Origin: Clostridia bacterium
Lineage (GTDB): Bacteria; Bacillota; Clostridia; Monoglobales; Monoglobaceae
Reading direction: 5' to 3'
NCBI GenBank assembly: GCA_017546205.1
Contig: JAFYXJ010000003.1
Coordinates: 24,441 to 88,440, forward strand
DNA: 64,000 nucleotides
Each line of letters begins with the position of its first letter. The stretch's first letter is position 1. The notes below the pieces were generated by a model. The model did no database searches. It was not told where the DNA came from and saw only the letters and a list, made by a program, of their open reading frames with translations. Below, in pieces: positions 1 through 8,931 of this stretch. The translations under genes and the position numbers were made by a program.

Positions 1-250
1 AACGGGAAAATACCGAAAACATACCGGAAACGGAAAGTTCCAATTTTCCTTTTACCAGTTGCGACAATAGTTCCTTTCGTGATGTTCCCGGAAACAAAGA
101 GGAAAACCCCTCATCATCGAAAAACGATTTTTCCAGCAACTCCCCATAACTGTCAATATTGTTGGAAAGAAATTCTTCCGTCGCCGTAGGTTCCGCATAA
201 ACCGGAACCGCAGACAATAGAAAAATCAACACAAAAATCATTCTTTTCAT
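1..250 (-). CDS. spoIIIAE: Stage III sporulation protein AE, N-terminal part (cut by window edge)
   Basis: Only the first 83 codons are present. The reading frame opens with ATG at 250 and stays open to the left edge. It begins with a clear signal peptide (MKRMIFVLIFLLSAVPVYA, cleavage expected before EP) followed by a soluble segment rich in acidic residues and serine. SpoIIIAE is the large multi-membrane-spanning subunit of the SpoIIIA-SpoIIQ channel that joins mother cell and forespore during engulfment. The assignment depends mainly on position, directly after spoIIIAD in a complete AA-AB-AC-AD series, and on the signal peptide, which is usual for AE. The ribosome site is weak (CCAAGG), so translation may be coupled to spoIIIAD, which ends 18 bases upstream. 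Confidence 0.85.
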   Translation of the reverse strand, partial: MKRMIFVLIFLLSAVPVYAEPTATEEFLSNNIDSYGELLEKSFFDDEGFSSLFPGTSRKELLSQLVKGKLELSVSGMFSVFSR

Positions 251-268
251 CCTTGGCACTCGTTTCTC

Positions 269-658
269 TTAAAAATTAACAATGGAACTGACCACATCCA
301 GCAAATGCCCCAGAATCGGCATGGAAAGGGTAAGAATCCCCACCTTGCCGGCGAGTTCAATTTTGCTTGCCATAGAACTTTCTCCCACATCTCGGCAAAG
401 TTCAGCGGCAAACTGACACAAATACGCAACCCCGATAATTTTGATGACAATTACAAGATATCTACTCTCTAAGCCCCCTTGCTCTGCCATTAAAAAAAAG
501 GTATCCAATATCTCCTTGACATAAGGAAAAATACAAAAAAGAAGTACCGAAGTTGCCAATACCGGAATGGCAAATGCAAGTTCCGGTCTATGTTGCTTGA
601 TCAGGAGTGAAAGCACAGCAGAAATCAAAATGACCCCAATGATTCGAAATAGAGGCAT
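269..658 (-). CDS. spoIIIAD: Stage III sporulation protein AD
   Basis: A 129-residue hydrophobic protein with about four membrane helices (residues 5-20, 30-50, 65-90 and 105-127). Length, topology and position after spoIIIAC fit SpoIIIAD, an integral membrane part of the mother-cell side of the SpoIIIA-SpoIIQ channel. It shares the AC-type membrane fold: both AC and AD carry the pattern of a helix followed by a short charged turn and the sequence A-I/T-x-V-L-A. Only two bases separate it from spoIIIAC, so the two are probably translated together. Expected expression is late, in the mother cell under sigma-E, as for the whole operon. Confidence 0.9.
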   Translation of the reverse strand: MPLFRIIGVILISAVLSLLIKQHRPELAFAIPVLATSVLLFCIFPYVKEILDTFFLMAEQGGLESRYLVIVIKIIGVAYLCQFAAELCRDVGESSMASKIELAGKVGILTLSMPILGHLLDVVSSIVNF

Positions 659-660
659 GG

Positions 661-858
661 TTATAACCCAAAAATACTTTTGATTGCTTCAAACAGTTTG
701 CTGATTTCCTGTACCACCACCAAAAGCACTACCACCAATCCTGCAATGGTCGTCATCATTGCCTGATCATCTCTTCCTGCCCTTACCAGAAGCAGATTCA
801 ATACAGCAACCAGAATTCCGATTGCTGCAACCTTAAAAATCAAATCAACGCCGTCCAT
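661..858 (-). CDS. spoIIIAC: Stage III sporulation protein AC
   Basis: A 65-residue protein with two membrane helices (about residues 8-26 and 34-52) separated by a short charged loop containing GRDDQA. Size and layout match SpoIIIAC, a small membrane subunit of the SpoIIIA channel needed for sigma-G activity in the engulfed forespore. It lies 12 bases after spoIIIAB and 2 bases before spoIIIAD. Confidence 0.9.
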   Translation of the reverse strand: MDGVDLIFKVAAIGILVAVLNLLLVRAGRDDQAMMTTIAGLVVVLLVVVQEISKLFEAIKSIFGL

Positions 859-870
859 CGCAACCTCCCC

Positions 871-1392
871 TTATGCCAAAACAAGAACAACCAAAATTCC
901 GCATAAAAACCCCATGCTTTTACAAAGCCTTCCGTCTTTTTGTTTCTTTTCCCTTGCCTGTTCTATATTAATTTTTATTCTCGCCAGGGTAAGCTGAATA
1001 GCATTCTTTACATGGTTGGCATCACCCTGCCCCAGATTTTGTGCAAATGCATTCAGAACAGAGATATCCTCCGCACAAAGCACTGAACTATACCCGCAGT
1101 ATCGCACCGATTCCTGCCACGCTTCCTCTGCAGTAATATGAGGGAACATATCCATCAGGCCCGTGATATGTTCCATAAAGATACGGATTTCTCCTGATTG
1201 GGAAGAGGCCGTCCGTCGAATGGCTTCTGCCATCGGCAAGGACAAAAAGGTAACATTAAACATCAGTTGCATCAGCATCTGTTCCAGATTCTCCAATTCC
1301 CGTATCCGACGTCCCATTCTGTTCCCGTAGAAAAGCCCAAGATATCCACACCCCAAAATTATGGTGAAATCCGCTATACAACGCAGTATCAA
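871..1392 (-). CDS. spoIIIAB: Stage III sporulation protein AB
   Basis: A 173-residue protein with an N-terminal membrane helix (residues 5-24), a helical cytoplasmic domain, and a C-terminal helix (about 158-173). It resembles the GspF-like platform proteins of secretion systems, which is the known fold of SpoIIIAB. The start codon appears to be TTG at 1392, overlapping the spoIIIAA stop (TTGA) and preceded by AGGTGAT. No ATG near the expected N-terminus fits, and this start gives the usual length. It likely acts with the ATPase SpoIIIAA on the mother-cell face of the channel. Confidence 0.9.
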   Translation of the reverse strand: MILRCIADFTIILGCGYLGLFYGNRMGRRIRELENLEQMLMQLMFNVTFLSLPMAEAIRRTASSQSGEIRIFMEHITGLMDMFPHITAEEAWQESVRYCGYSSVLCAEDISVLNAFAQNLGQGDANHVKNAIQLTLARIKINIEQAREKKQKDGRLCKSMGFLCGILVVLVLA

Positions 1393-2318
1393 AGTGAAAT
1401 CACCTGCATCTCCGCCACCGAATCCAGATTGGAGAAATCTCTGGACAAAAGGATTGCTTTGGAAAACACCCCGTATTCAAAGAGCGGACGCAGAACTTTG
1501 CGTTTTCTTACCTCATCCAGAGATTCTCCATGGGTTGTGGCAAGCACCGAAACACCCGTTCCATGCGCTAATAAAATTGCATTGGCATCGCTTTTGGTTG
1601 CAATCTCATCGGTTGCAATAACTGCAGGAGACATGGTTCTCAAAAGGAGAGAAATCGCCTCCCCTTTAGGTGCGTTGTCAATCACATCGGTTTGGGCCCC
1701 CAAATCATTCTGGAGCCTTCCCTGATACATTGCGCCCAATTCTCCTCTGTCATCCGCAACCCCCACTTTAAATCCGCGATTGGAAATCTGGCGGATGGTA
1801 TCCCGAAGCAAGGTAGTTTTTCCCGTTTGGGGCGGAGACACAATCAACGCACTTTGCACCGCCAAACCTGATACCAATGACTCAGTCAACGTGTCGGCTA
1901 CTCCAAACATTTGTTGGGCAATCCTGAAATTCAGGGAACTTATTTCACGGAATGTTTTGATTTTCCCGTTTTCCACCACGGCTTTTCCGCATATCCCCAC
2001 ACGATGACCCCCTTTAAGGGTGAGAAATCCCTGACGAATCTCTTCCAGATGGGCATATATCGAATTTTCGCAGATTGCCAGAAAGGCTGTCTGCACCTCA
2101 TCTTTTGAAACACGGCACGCGTCCTTTTCATGATTGGTTATCCCTCCCATCTCTGTTACAAAACAGTTTTCTCCCAGAATTCCCACCGACAAAGGTGCAT
2201 CGGCACGCAGACGGATTTCCTCCACCTGAAGTTCCTCAAGAAAAACTGCATGATTGAGTTTCTTTTGAATTCGTTCCGGCATATAGGGCAAAACTCCCGA
2301 TATCCTTTGCAGATTCAT
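1389..2318 (-). CDS. spoIIIAA: Stage III sporulation protein AA, secretion-type ATPase
   Basis: A 309-residue P-loop ATPase. The Walker A motif PPQTGKTT is at residues 162-169 and a Walker B-like strand (AVIATDEIA) is near residue 230, followed by HGTGVSVLATTHG, which fits the sensor region. It belongs to the family related to type II/IV secretion ATPases and is thought to energise the SpoIIIA channel. The ATG at 2318 is chosen over a GTG at 2327 because that GTG is part of the ribosome site GAGGTGAT. It is first gene of the operon, and its stop overlaps the spoIIIAB start. Confidence 0.95.
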   Translation of the reverse strand: MNLQRISGVLPYMPERIQKKLNHAVFLEELQVEEIRLRADAPLSVGILGENCFVTEMGGITNHEKDACRVSKDEVQTAFLAICENSIYAHLEEIRQGFLTLKGGHRVGICGKAVVENGKIKTFREISSLNFRIAQQMFGVADTLTESLVSGLAVQSALIVSPPQTGKTTLLRDTIRQISNRGFKVGVADDRGELGAMYQGRLQNDLGAQTDVIDNAPKGEAISLLLRTMSPAVIATDEIATKSDANAILLAHGTGVSVLATTHGESLDEVRKRKVLRPLFEYGVFSKAILLSRDFSNLDSVAEMQVISL

Positions 2319-2340
2319 GGTTATCACCTCGTTCTCTAGG

Positions 2341-2369
2341 ATTCTATGATACTTTGTCCGGTTTTAGAA
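2341..2369 (-). promoter_or_regulatory. Candidate sigma-E promoter of spoIIIA operon
   Basis: On the minus strand CATAGAAT (2341-2348) fits the sigma-E -10 pattern CATAnnnT and would start the transcript about 16 bases before the spoIIIAA ATG. The -35 region about 14 bases upstream (TTCTAAA) is a poor match. No sigma-A promoter is visible here. Support is the -10 match and the known sigma-E control of spoIIIA. Confidence 0.35.
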
Positions 2370-2373
2370 CATA

Positions 2374-2406
2374 AAAAAAGAGCAGGGAATACAATTCCTT
2401 GCTCTT
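2374..2406 (-). terminator. Rho-independent terminator after galM
   Basis: On the minus strand the arms AAGAGCAAGGAA and TTCCCTGCTCTT form a near-perfect stem with a short loop, followed by TTTTTTTAT. It lies 11 bases past the galM stop and ends the long operon that begins at the THF riboswitch. Confidence 0.85.
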
Positions 2407-2416
2407 CAAGCCATTC

Positions 2417-3442
2417 TTAGATAAACTTATATGAAGTTGTAGTCTGGTATACATCGCCCTTTTTCAAGACAATGGACGGATAATGGGAAATCGCCATAGC
2501 ATTGGGAAATGCCTGCGTTTCAAAACATACACCCTGATGGGAACAATAGGATGTTCCGTCTTTGTAGGTGTCAGTTTCATCCAGATAATTTCCGCAGTAA
2601 ATCTGTACACCAGGAAGATCGGTATAGATTTCCATACAAATCCCCGACTTGTCTCCGGTGAAACTTCCTACCTTGCGGTATCCTCTTCCACGGAGACAGA
2701 AGTTGTGGTCAAATCCACGGAACATAACAACCTGTTCCTCGTTGGATGTATAAACTTCCCTCATCTTTCTGGACTGACGCAAGTCAAAAACAGTGCCATC
2801 AACCGGAAGAATTGCGCCATAGGGCATACACTCCTCGGTATTGGGAGTATAAAAATCTGCATCTAACTGAACAGTATGTCCGTCTGTTGAACCGGAATCG
2901 TGACCGTTCATATTGAAATAGCAATGTTGGGTCATATTCATCAGGGTATCCTGATCGCAAACGCCGTGATAGTCAATCTTGAACTGGTTATCCTTGGTCA
3001 AAGTATAAGTAACTTTGACGTCTGCATTCCCCGGAAACCCTTCTTCTCCATCAGGGCTATGTAAGGTAAGAATCAACGCTGGTTCTTCCTGATCCACCAT
3101 CTCACAGTTCCAGACTCTCATCATGAAACTGTCGGTAGCACCGCCGTGGAGATTGTTTTTCCCATCATTCTGGTCAAGGTTATAAGTTTTGCCGTTCAGG
3201 GAAAATTGTGCGCCCTCGATACGATTGGAATTTCTTCCAACCAAAACTCCGATACAGCCATCATTGTTCAGATATTGTTCCATGGTATCTCTGCCAAGGG
3301 CAACATCCACCCCATTGTATACCAGACGCTTAATAATACCGCCATAACTGATGATTTCAGCCGACAGACCACATCCGTTATCCATAGTATAGAGGTAAAC
3401 ATCCTCTCCTCTTGCATGTCCGTAATATGCTTTTGCTATCAT
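2417..3442 (-). CDS. galM: Aldose 1-epimerase (mutarotase)
   Basis: A 341-residue GalM-family protein that interconverts alpha and beta anomers of hexoses in the cytoplasm. Visible family signatures are GVLVGRNSNRI near residue 65, NNLHGG near 97, the catalytic-histidine region QHCYFNMNGHDSG near 173, and the glutamate region GVCFETQAFPNA near 310. The start is ATG at 3442, preceded by AGGAGGAG. It overlaps the trmFO stop by four bases (ATGA), so the two are coupled. It is the last gene of the operon and is followed by a strong terminator. A link to the galE gene 18 kb away is possible but not shown by the sequence. Confidence 0.95.
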   Translation of the reverse strand: MIAKAYYGHARGEDVYLYTMDNGCGLSAEIISYGGIIKRLVYNGVDVALGRDTMEQYLNNDGCIGVLVGRNSNRIEGAQFSLNGKTYNLDQNDGKNNLHGGATDSFMMRVWNCEMVDQEEPALILTLHSPDGEEGFPGNADVKVTYTLTKDNQFKIDYHGVCDQDTLMNMTQHCYFNMNGHDSGSTDGHTVQLDADFYTPNTEECMPYGAILPVDGTVFDLRQSRKMREVYTSNEEQVVMFRGFDHNFCLRGRGYRKVGSFTGDKSGICMEIYTDLPGVQIYCGNYLDETDTYKDGTSYCSHQGVCFETQAFPNAMAISHYPSIVLKKGDVYQTTTSYKFI

Positions 3443-4746
3443 ACGATCTCCTCCTTATATTTTTGGATTTCTTCCATACTGATATTTGCAATATGTTCTG
3501 CTTTTTCTCTTTTATCCCGTATCCGTTTCTCCGGCGATGTCATAATGCCATAATTGACATTCATAGGCTGGAAATTGGTAATTGCACCATTGGAAATATA
3601 GGCGCCTAATGCACCAATGGCGGTTTTTGCAGAAAATACACGGGGTTCTTTTCCCTGCATCTTTGCTGCAACCGAAAGACCTGCAATCAATCCCGATGCC
3701 GCCGATTCCACATATCCCTCAACGCCGGTAATCTGTCCGGCAAAGGTGATTTGAGGATGCTGTTTCATGCTGTAATCCGCATTCAACAATTGCGGTGCAT
3801 TGAGATAGGTGTTGCGGTGCATCACCCCGTAGCGGACAAATTCTGCATTCTCAAGACCAGGGATCATAGAAAACACACGTTTTTGTTCCGGAAATTTCAG
3901 GTGGGTCTGAAATCCAACCAGATTATACATACTCCCTGCCGCATTATCCTGACGGAGTTGCACCACAGCATAGGGACGGCTTTCGTCATGAGGATTGGTA
4001 AGTCCCACCGGCTTCAGGGGACCGAACCGCATGGTATCTTCCCCTCGTTTTGCCATAATTTCAATGGGCATGCACCCCTCAAAGACTTTGGGATCTTCCA
4101 CTCCGTCATGAATCGGTGCACCCTCTGCTGAGATCAATGCCTGATAAAATGCCAAATATTCCTCTTTGTTCATGGGGCAGTTGATATAGTCGTCTCCACC
4201 TTTTCCATACCGTGCCGCCCGAAAGGCCTTGGACATATCAATACTTTCAAAACTGACAATGGGGGCTGCCGCATCGAAAAAGTGGAGATAACAATCCCCA
4301 ATCAGTCGCTGAATTTCCTCCGCAAGCGCATCGGATACCAACGGACCTGCTGCCACCACCGTCCATGCATCGGTCTCAAGACTGGTGATTTCTTTTTCTT
4401 CCACCGTAATATTGGGATGATTTTTAATTTTTTCAGTAATATAGGCAGAAAATCCCTCACGGTCAACCGCAAGAGCACCGCCTGCAGGAACTTTGGTCGC
4501 ATCTGCCGCTTCCATAATCAAGGAATGTAACTGCCGCATTTCTTCTTTTAAAAGACCTACAGCATTATAGATGCCGTCGGCGCGCAGAGAATTACTGCAG
4601 ACCAGTTCGGCGAAGTTCCGGCTATGGTGGGCAGGGGAGAACCGAACTGGTTTCATCTCGTAAAGACGCACCTTAACTCCATGTTCTGCCGCCTGCCATG
4701 CCGCCTCACAACCCGCAAGTCCGGCACCGATTACCTTAAGTTCCAT
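3439..4746 (-). CDS. trmFO: Methylenetetrahydrofolate-tRNA (uracil-5-)-methyltransferase TrmFO
   Basis: A 435-residue FAD-dependent enzyme that makes ribothymidine-54 in tRNA with 5,10-methylene-THF as carbon donor. The N-terminal dinucleotide motif GAGLAGCEAAW is at residues 7-17. Other family blocks are the SNSLR stretch near residue 52, MNKEEYLAFYQAL near 193, and GQITGVEGYVESAASG near 338. The cysteine in LVCSNS is the conserved one expected near the active site. The start ATG at 4746 has GAGGAAA upstream, within the end of topA. Its presence in an operon led by a THF riboswitch makes sense because its substrate is a folate. Confidence 0.95.
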   Translation of the reverse strand: MELKVIGAGLAGCEAAWQAAEHGVKVRLYEMKPVRFSPAHHSRNFAELVCSNSLRADGIYNAVGLLKEEMRQLHSLIMEAADATKVPAGGALAVDREGFSAYITEKIKNHPNITVEEKEITSLETDAWTVVAAGPLVSDALAEEIQRLIGDCYLHFFDAAAPIVSFESIDMSKAFRAARYGKGGDDYINCPMNKEEYLAFYQALISAEGAPIHDGVEDPKVFEGCMPIEIMAKRGEDTMRFGPLKPVGLTNPHDESRPYAVVQLRQDNAAGSMYNLVGFQTHLKFPEQKRVFSMIPGLENAEFVRYGVMHRNTYLNAPQLLNADYSMKQHPQITFAGQITGVEGYVESAASGLIAGLSVAAKMQGKEPRVFSAKTAIGALGAYISNGAITNFQPMNVNYGIMTSPEKRIRDKREKAEHIANISMEEIQKYKEEIV

Positions 4747-4755
4747 ACTGTTTCC

Positions 4756-6858
4756 TCATTTCTTTTTTGCTGTCGGTTTTTTGGTGTACTTACAATCCGG
4801 ATTGAAACACTTATAGGTAACAGGACCTCTTCTCCGGTAAGGTTTCACTTTCATTATCACGCTTCCGCATTCCGGACAGGTTTCCCGTGTGGGTTCATCC
4901 CAGGAAATAAAGTCGCAGTTTCCGGTATTGTCACAGGTGTAGAAAACGCTTCCCTTTCTGGATTTCCGGATGGAAACTTTGCCACCGCATTTGGGGCAAG
5001 GAACATCCAGTTCCTCGGTAATTGCCTTGGTATTCCGACAATTGGGGAATCCGGGACATGCCAGAAATTTACCAAATTTTCCTTGTTTGTACACCATCAT
5101 TCTGCCACATTTTTCGCAAGGAACATCCGAAACCTCATCCTGAATTTCAATGGTTCCAATCTTCTCTTCTGCATTTTTCAAGGTTTCTGCAAACGGTCCG
5201 TAGAAATCACGGATAACCTTCTTCCATTCTACGTCGCCGTCTGCAACGGTCTCAATTTTATCTTCCATGTTGGCCGTAAATTCTACGTCAACAATATCTT
5301 CAAAATGTTCTTTCAGTAAGTCAGTAATGATAAATCCAAGTTCTGTGGGATAAAACGCCTTTGCCTCTTTTGCCACATACCCTCTGGCAGAAATAGTGGC
5401 AATGGTCGGGGCATAGGTACTGGGTCTTCCAATCCCCTCTTCTTCCATAGCCTTAACCAATGACGCCTCTGTATATCTTGCAGGAGGTTGGGTGAAATGC
5501 TGTTCCGGCGTAATTTCTTTCAGAAGAAGATTTTGTCCTTCGGACAGGTTGGGAATCTTCTTCTCTTTTTCTTCCTCTTCATCCTTGCCCTCTACATATA
5601 AGGTCATAAACCCTGCAAACTTGGTTTCGGTTCCGGTTGCCCGTGCCAGATAATCACCGCACTTGACATCCACCGTTACAGAATCCAGAACAGCATCGGA
5701 CATCTGGCTTGCAATAAAACGCATCCAGATTAACCGATAAAGTTTGTAGAGATCAGGCTTCAATTTTTCTTTATTCATTTCAGGTGTGTTGCCGGATACC
5801 GTAGGACGAATTGCTTCATGCGCGTCCTGCGCCGTCTTTTTTGCCCGATAAATCTTGGGAGATTTGGGAACAAACGATGCACCATATTTATCCCCGATAA
5901 ACGCCCGTGCCTCATTCTGGGCAACAGTAGAAATACGGAGAGAGTCAGTTCTCATATAGGTAATATAACCCATTTCGTAAAGTTGCTGTGCAGCAACCAT
6001 TGTTCGTTTGGAGGTAAAGTTCAGTTTTCTTGCAGCCTCCTGTTGCAAGGTGCTGGTTGTAAAAGGCGGAGCGCTACGACGCTTGACCTCTTTTTTAACC
6101 ACAGATTTGACAACATAGTCCGCATCTTTCAAAGCAGCAACAATTTTATTCACTGATGCCTCATCCGAAAGGGTTATCTTCTTCCCTGCAGCAGTTCCAT
6201 AGAATTTTGCAACAAAGGGAAGTTTGCCTTTATCATTGGTGAGTTTCAAATCAATGCTCCAGTATTCCTCAGGCAGAAATCCATCGATTTCCCGCTCACG
6301 GTCTACAATCATCCTTACAACCACAGATTGAACACGGCCTGCACTTAACCCCTTTTTAATCTTCTTCCACAAAAGAGGGCTGATTTCATAACCCACAATA
6401 CGATCAAGCACACGGCGGGTCTGCTGGGCATCCACCAGATTCATATCAATGGGGCGTGCTTCTTTGACAGCATCTCTGACAACATCCTTGGTAACTTCAT
6501 TAAAGGTAATCCGACAGTTACTTTCCGGATTAATCTCAAGCACATTGGCAAGGTGCCATGAAATCGCCTCGCCCTCACGGTCAGGGTCGGTTGCCAGAAA
6601 GACTTTATCTGCCGATTTTGCTTTCTTTTTCAGTTTTGCAATTAAGTCACCCTTTCCCCGTATGGTAATATATCGGGGCTCAAAATCATGATCAAGATCC
6701 ACACCAATTTGGCTCTTAGGTAAATCACGGACATGTCCCATGGTGGCTTCAACCGTGTATCCGCTTCCCAAATATTTTTTTACAGAATCTACCTTGGTGG
6801 GAGACTCCACAATTACAAGTTTTTTTGCAGAAGATTTCCCTGCCTTTTTCTCTGCCAT
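4756..6858 (-). CDS. topA: DNA topoisomerase I
   Basis: A 700-residue type IA topoisomerase that relaxes negative supercoils. Visible parts are the TOPRIM domain with VESPTK near the N-terminus and the acidic DPDREGEAI motif, the catalytic tyrosine in GYITYMRTDS near residue 300, and three C-terminal four-cysteine zinc ribbons (starting at CEKCG, CPKCG and CPECG). The C-terminus is lysine rich. The start is set at ATG 6858: the earlier in-frame ATG at 6873 is part of the ribosome site GGAGGAAA. It follows dprA, an order common in Firmicutes. Confidence 0.97.
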   Translation of the reverse strand: MAEKKAGKSSAKKLVIVESPTKVDSVKKYLGSGYTVEATMGHVRDLPKSQIGVDLDHDFEPRYITIRGKGDLIAKLKKKAKSADKVFLATDPDREGEAISWHLANVLEINPESNCRITFNEVTKDVVRDAVKEARPIDMNLVDAQQTRRVLDRIVGYEISPLLWKKIKKGLSAGRVQSVVVRMIVDREREIDGFLPEEYWSIDLKLTNDKGKLPFVAKFYGTAAGKKITLSDEASVNKIVAALKDADYVVKSVVKKEVKRRSAPPFTTSTLQQEAARKLNFTSKRTMVAAQQLYEMGYITYMRTDSLRISTVAQNEARAFIGDKYGASFVPKSPKIYRAKKTAQDAHEAIRPTVSGNTPEMNKEKLKPDLYKLYRLIWMRFIASQMSDAVLDSVTVDVKCGDYLARATGTETKFAGFMTLYVEGKDEEEEKEKKIPNLSEGQNLLLKEITPEQHFTQPPARYTEASLVKAMEEEGIGRPSTYAPTIATISARGYVAKEAKAFYPTELGFIITDLLKEHFEDIVDVEFTANMEDKIETVADGDVEWKKVIRDFYGPFAETLKNAEEKIGTIEIQDEVSDVPCEKCGRMMVYKQGKFGKFLACPGFPNCRNTKAITEELDVPCPKCGGKVSIRKSRKGSVFYTCDNTGNCDFISWDEPTRETCPECGSVIMKVKPYRRRGPVTYKCFNPDCKYTKKPTAKKK

Positions 6859-6885
6859 ACTATTTTCCTCCATGTTCCATATAGT

Positions 6886-8133
6886 TTACAGATTGTTTGC
6901 CGAATCCGGATGTAAGCTAAACTGTCCACCCGCTTGTTGCAGTACCAGTCCTTTCATTTGCAGGATAACAAGCATACTGCTCAATGTCGCGGGGCTGAGT
7001 TGACTGTGTTCTGCCAACTCATCAAAGGTGACTGTTTCATCACCCTCACACAAAATATTAAGAATGATTATCTCTTCCACACGGAATTCACCGCTACTTA
7101 ACCTATGCTGAATTCTATGTTTCAATTCCTCCGGCGTGGGTTTTTCCTTCTTTTCAGGTATCGCCTTTGGCGTATGTGGCGGATGATTTAAGTTCTCCAC
7201 CGCTCCAATCACCGGTTTTTCCCTGAGAGAAAGCCCGTATGCCAGATGCTCCGGATATAATTCCAGATACTCTTCCAGAATATCAAGTGCGTTCACCGTT
7301 TGTTTGGCGCCGTCCCGAATCAAAGAATTTGGAAGTGCCGAGGACGGATGTATTGGATTGCCCGGAACTGCAAATAAGTCCCTGTTATTTTCGGTTGCAA
7401 GACGGGCAGACATGGATGTTCCGCTTTTCAGTTCGCCCTCCACTACAACCGTACCTGCTGACAATCCAATGATAATTCTGTTCCTTTGCTTATAAAAGTT
7501 GGGTTTTCCAACAGTCCCAGGCGGTTGTTCTGACAACATCGCACCATGACTTAAGATATGATGATACATCTCCGTATGCTCGGTAGGGTAAATCACATCC
7601 ACACCTCCGGCAAGCACCGCCAACGTAGGACCGCCCGCCTCCAAAGAACCACAATGTGCAGCCCCATCAATTCCCATTGCCATGCCGCTGATGATACATA
7701 CGCCGTTTTCTGAAAGTCCTTTTCCTAAAAGTCTTGCCATGGTTTCTCCCTCTTTGGTAGGACGGCGTGTACCCACAACCGATATGCCAAGAATCCGGTT
7801 AAGGTCCGGAAGTTTCCCTTTTGCATACAGCAAGGCGGGCGGTTGATGAATATGTTTTAACCGTTCAGGATACCGGGAATCTTCCATATCCAATACAAAA
7901 ATATCTTGTTTTCTGCAATCCTCCAAAAATCGCTTGGCTGAATCCAGATTGTTTTCCATCTGCAAAACTCGTTTCAGATTCAAAACACTCAAAAATTTAG
8001 GATCAAAATGATTGGCTGAAAAGGCGTTTTCTGCCGTTTTATATTTCCGCAGCACCCGATGTATGGTATCAGGGTCATGACCGCAGGTTAAATTCAACCA
8101 GACAGTGTAGAGCAATTGCTTCTCATCGCCCAT
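6886..8133 (-). CDS. dprA: DNA-processing protein DprA
   Basis: A 415-residue DprA/Smf protein that loads RecA onto incoming single-stranded DNA in transformation. The Rossmann-like core shows SVVGTRRPT, ISGMAMGIDGAAHCG, VLAGGVDVIYP, QRNRIIIGLSAGTVVVEG, and SGTSMSARLATENNR in the expected order. A C-terminal winged-helix domain (about 345-410) follows a proline- and lysine-rich linker, and an N-terminal helical domain precedes the core. ATG 8133 is chosen because AAGGGGGAT lies just upstream. The start overlaps the end of the methyltransferase gene by 11 bases. No other competence genes are in this window. Confidence 0.95.
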   Translation of the reverse strand: MGDEKQLLYTVWLNLTCGHDPDTIHRVLRKYKTAENAFSANHFDPKFLSVLNLKRVLQMENNLDSAKRFLEDCRKQDIFVLDMEDSRYPERLKHIHQPPALLYAKGKLPDLNRILGISVVGTRRPTKEGETMARLLGKGLSENGVCIISGMAMGIDGAAHCGSLEAGGPTLAVLAGGVDVIYPTEHTEMYHHILSHGAMLSEQPPGTVGKPNFYKQRNRIIIGLSAGTVVVEGELKSGTSMSARLATENNRDLFAVPGNPIHPSSALPNSLIRDGAKQTVNALDILEEYLELYPEHLAYGLSLREKPVIGAVENLNHPPHTPKAIPEKKEKPTPEELKHRIQHRLSSGEFRVEEIIILNILCEGDETVTFDELAEHSQLSPATLSSMLVILQMKGLVLQQAGGQFSLHPDSANNL

Positions 8134-8914
8134 GAATATCCCCCTTAAGCATATACATAGAAATCCCCGCAGCAACACCGGCATTTAAAGATTCCACCTG
8201 CCCGGACATGGGAATATATACCCGTATATCCGAAAGGTCAAGGATCTCTTTGGAAACACCAAACGCCTCGCTACCGATAACCAAGGCACGTTTTCCATCA
8301 ACCTTGGCGTTTTCAATGGATACAGCATCATGAAGAGCCGTTGCAATCACAGTAAACCCATTATGCTTGATATCTCTGATATCTGTATCAGATACGCCCG
8401 ATACACAGGGCACACGAAACAGTGAACCCATGGTGGAGCGTACCACTTTGGGGTTATACAAGTCCACGCAGCCTTTCATAAGGAGGACACGATCAACTCC
8501 CGCAGCCTCGGCGGTACGGATGATAGTCCCCATGTTTCCCGGCTCTGATACCCCGTCAAGGATTAATACGAAAGAATCCTCAAGAGAAACGGTTTCCGTT
8601 AAAGATTTGGCGGTAAGTACCGCACCCAATCCCTGGGGTGCTTCGGTATTACACAATTCCCGAAAAAGATTGTCCCGCAAAAGATATGCAGGTTTTTCCC
8701 GTGTTTCAAGGGTTTGTACAACCGATGGGTTCTTTTCGGCATAGGTTTCCGATACAAGGAAATACTGAAGAGAATCCTTTGCCCATTCCATTGCCTCCTG
8801 AACCATCCGCACGCCTTCCACGAAATACAAACCGGTTTCTTCCCGGCCTTTCTTTCGTTGCAAAGAACGAACTGTTTTCAGTACCTTATTATCTTTTCCG
8901 GTAATGGCAATCAT
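8123..8914 (-). CDS. TrmH/SpoU-family RNA 2'-O-methyltransferase
   Basis: A 263-residue SPOUT methyltransferase. The three knot motifs are all present: ILDGVSEPGNMGTIIRTA near residue 118, LVIGSEAFGVS near 213, and IPMSGQVESLNAGVAAGI near 234. The N-terminal 90 residues match the small substrate-binding domain seen in RlmB/TrmH-type enzymes. It transfers a methyl group from AdoMet to a ribose 2'-OH in rRNA or tRNA; the exact target cannot be read from the sequence. It lies 17 bases after the ECF gene and overlaps dprA, so it belongs to the riboswitch-led operon. Confidence 0.9.
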   Translation of the reverse strand: MIAITGKDNKVLKTVRSLQRKKGREETGLYFVEGVRMVQEAMEWAKDSLQYFLVSETYAEKNPSVVQTLETREKPAYLLRDNLFRELCNTEAPQGLGAVLTAKSLTETVSLEDSFVLILDGVSEPGNMGTIIRTAEAAGVDRVLLMKGCVDLYNPKVVRSTMGSLFRVPCVSGVSDTDIRDIKHNGFTVIATALHDAVSIENAKVDGKRALVIGSEAFGVSKEILDLSDIRVYIPMSGQVESLNAGVAAGISMYMLKGDIHGR

Positions 8915-8931
8915 GGGAACACACTCCCCTT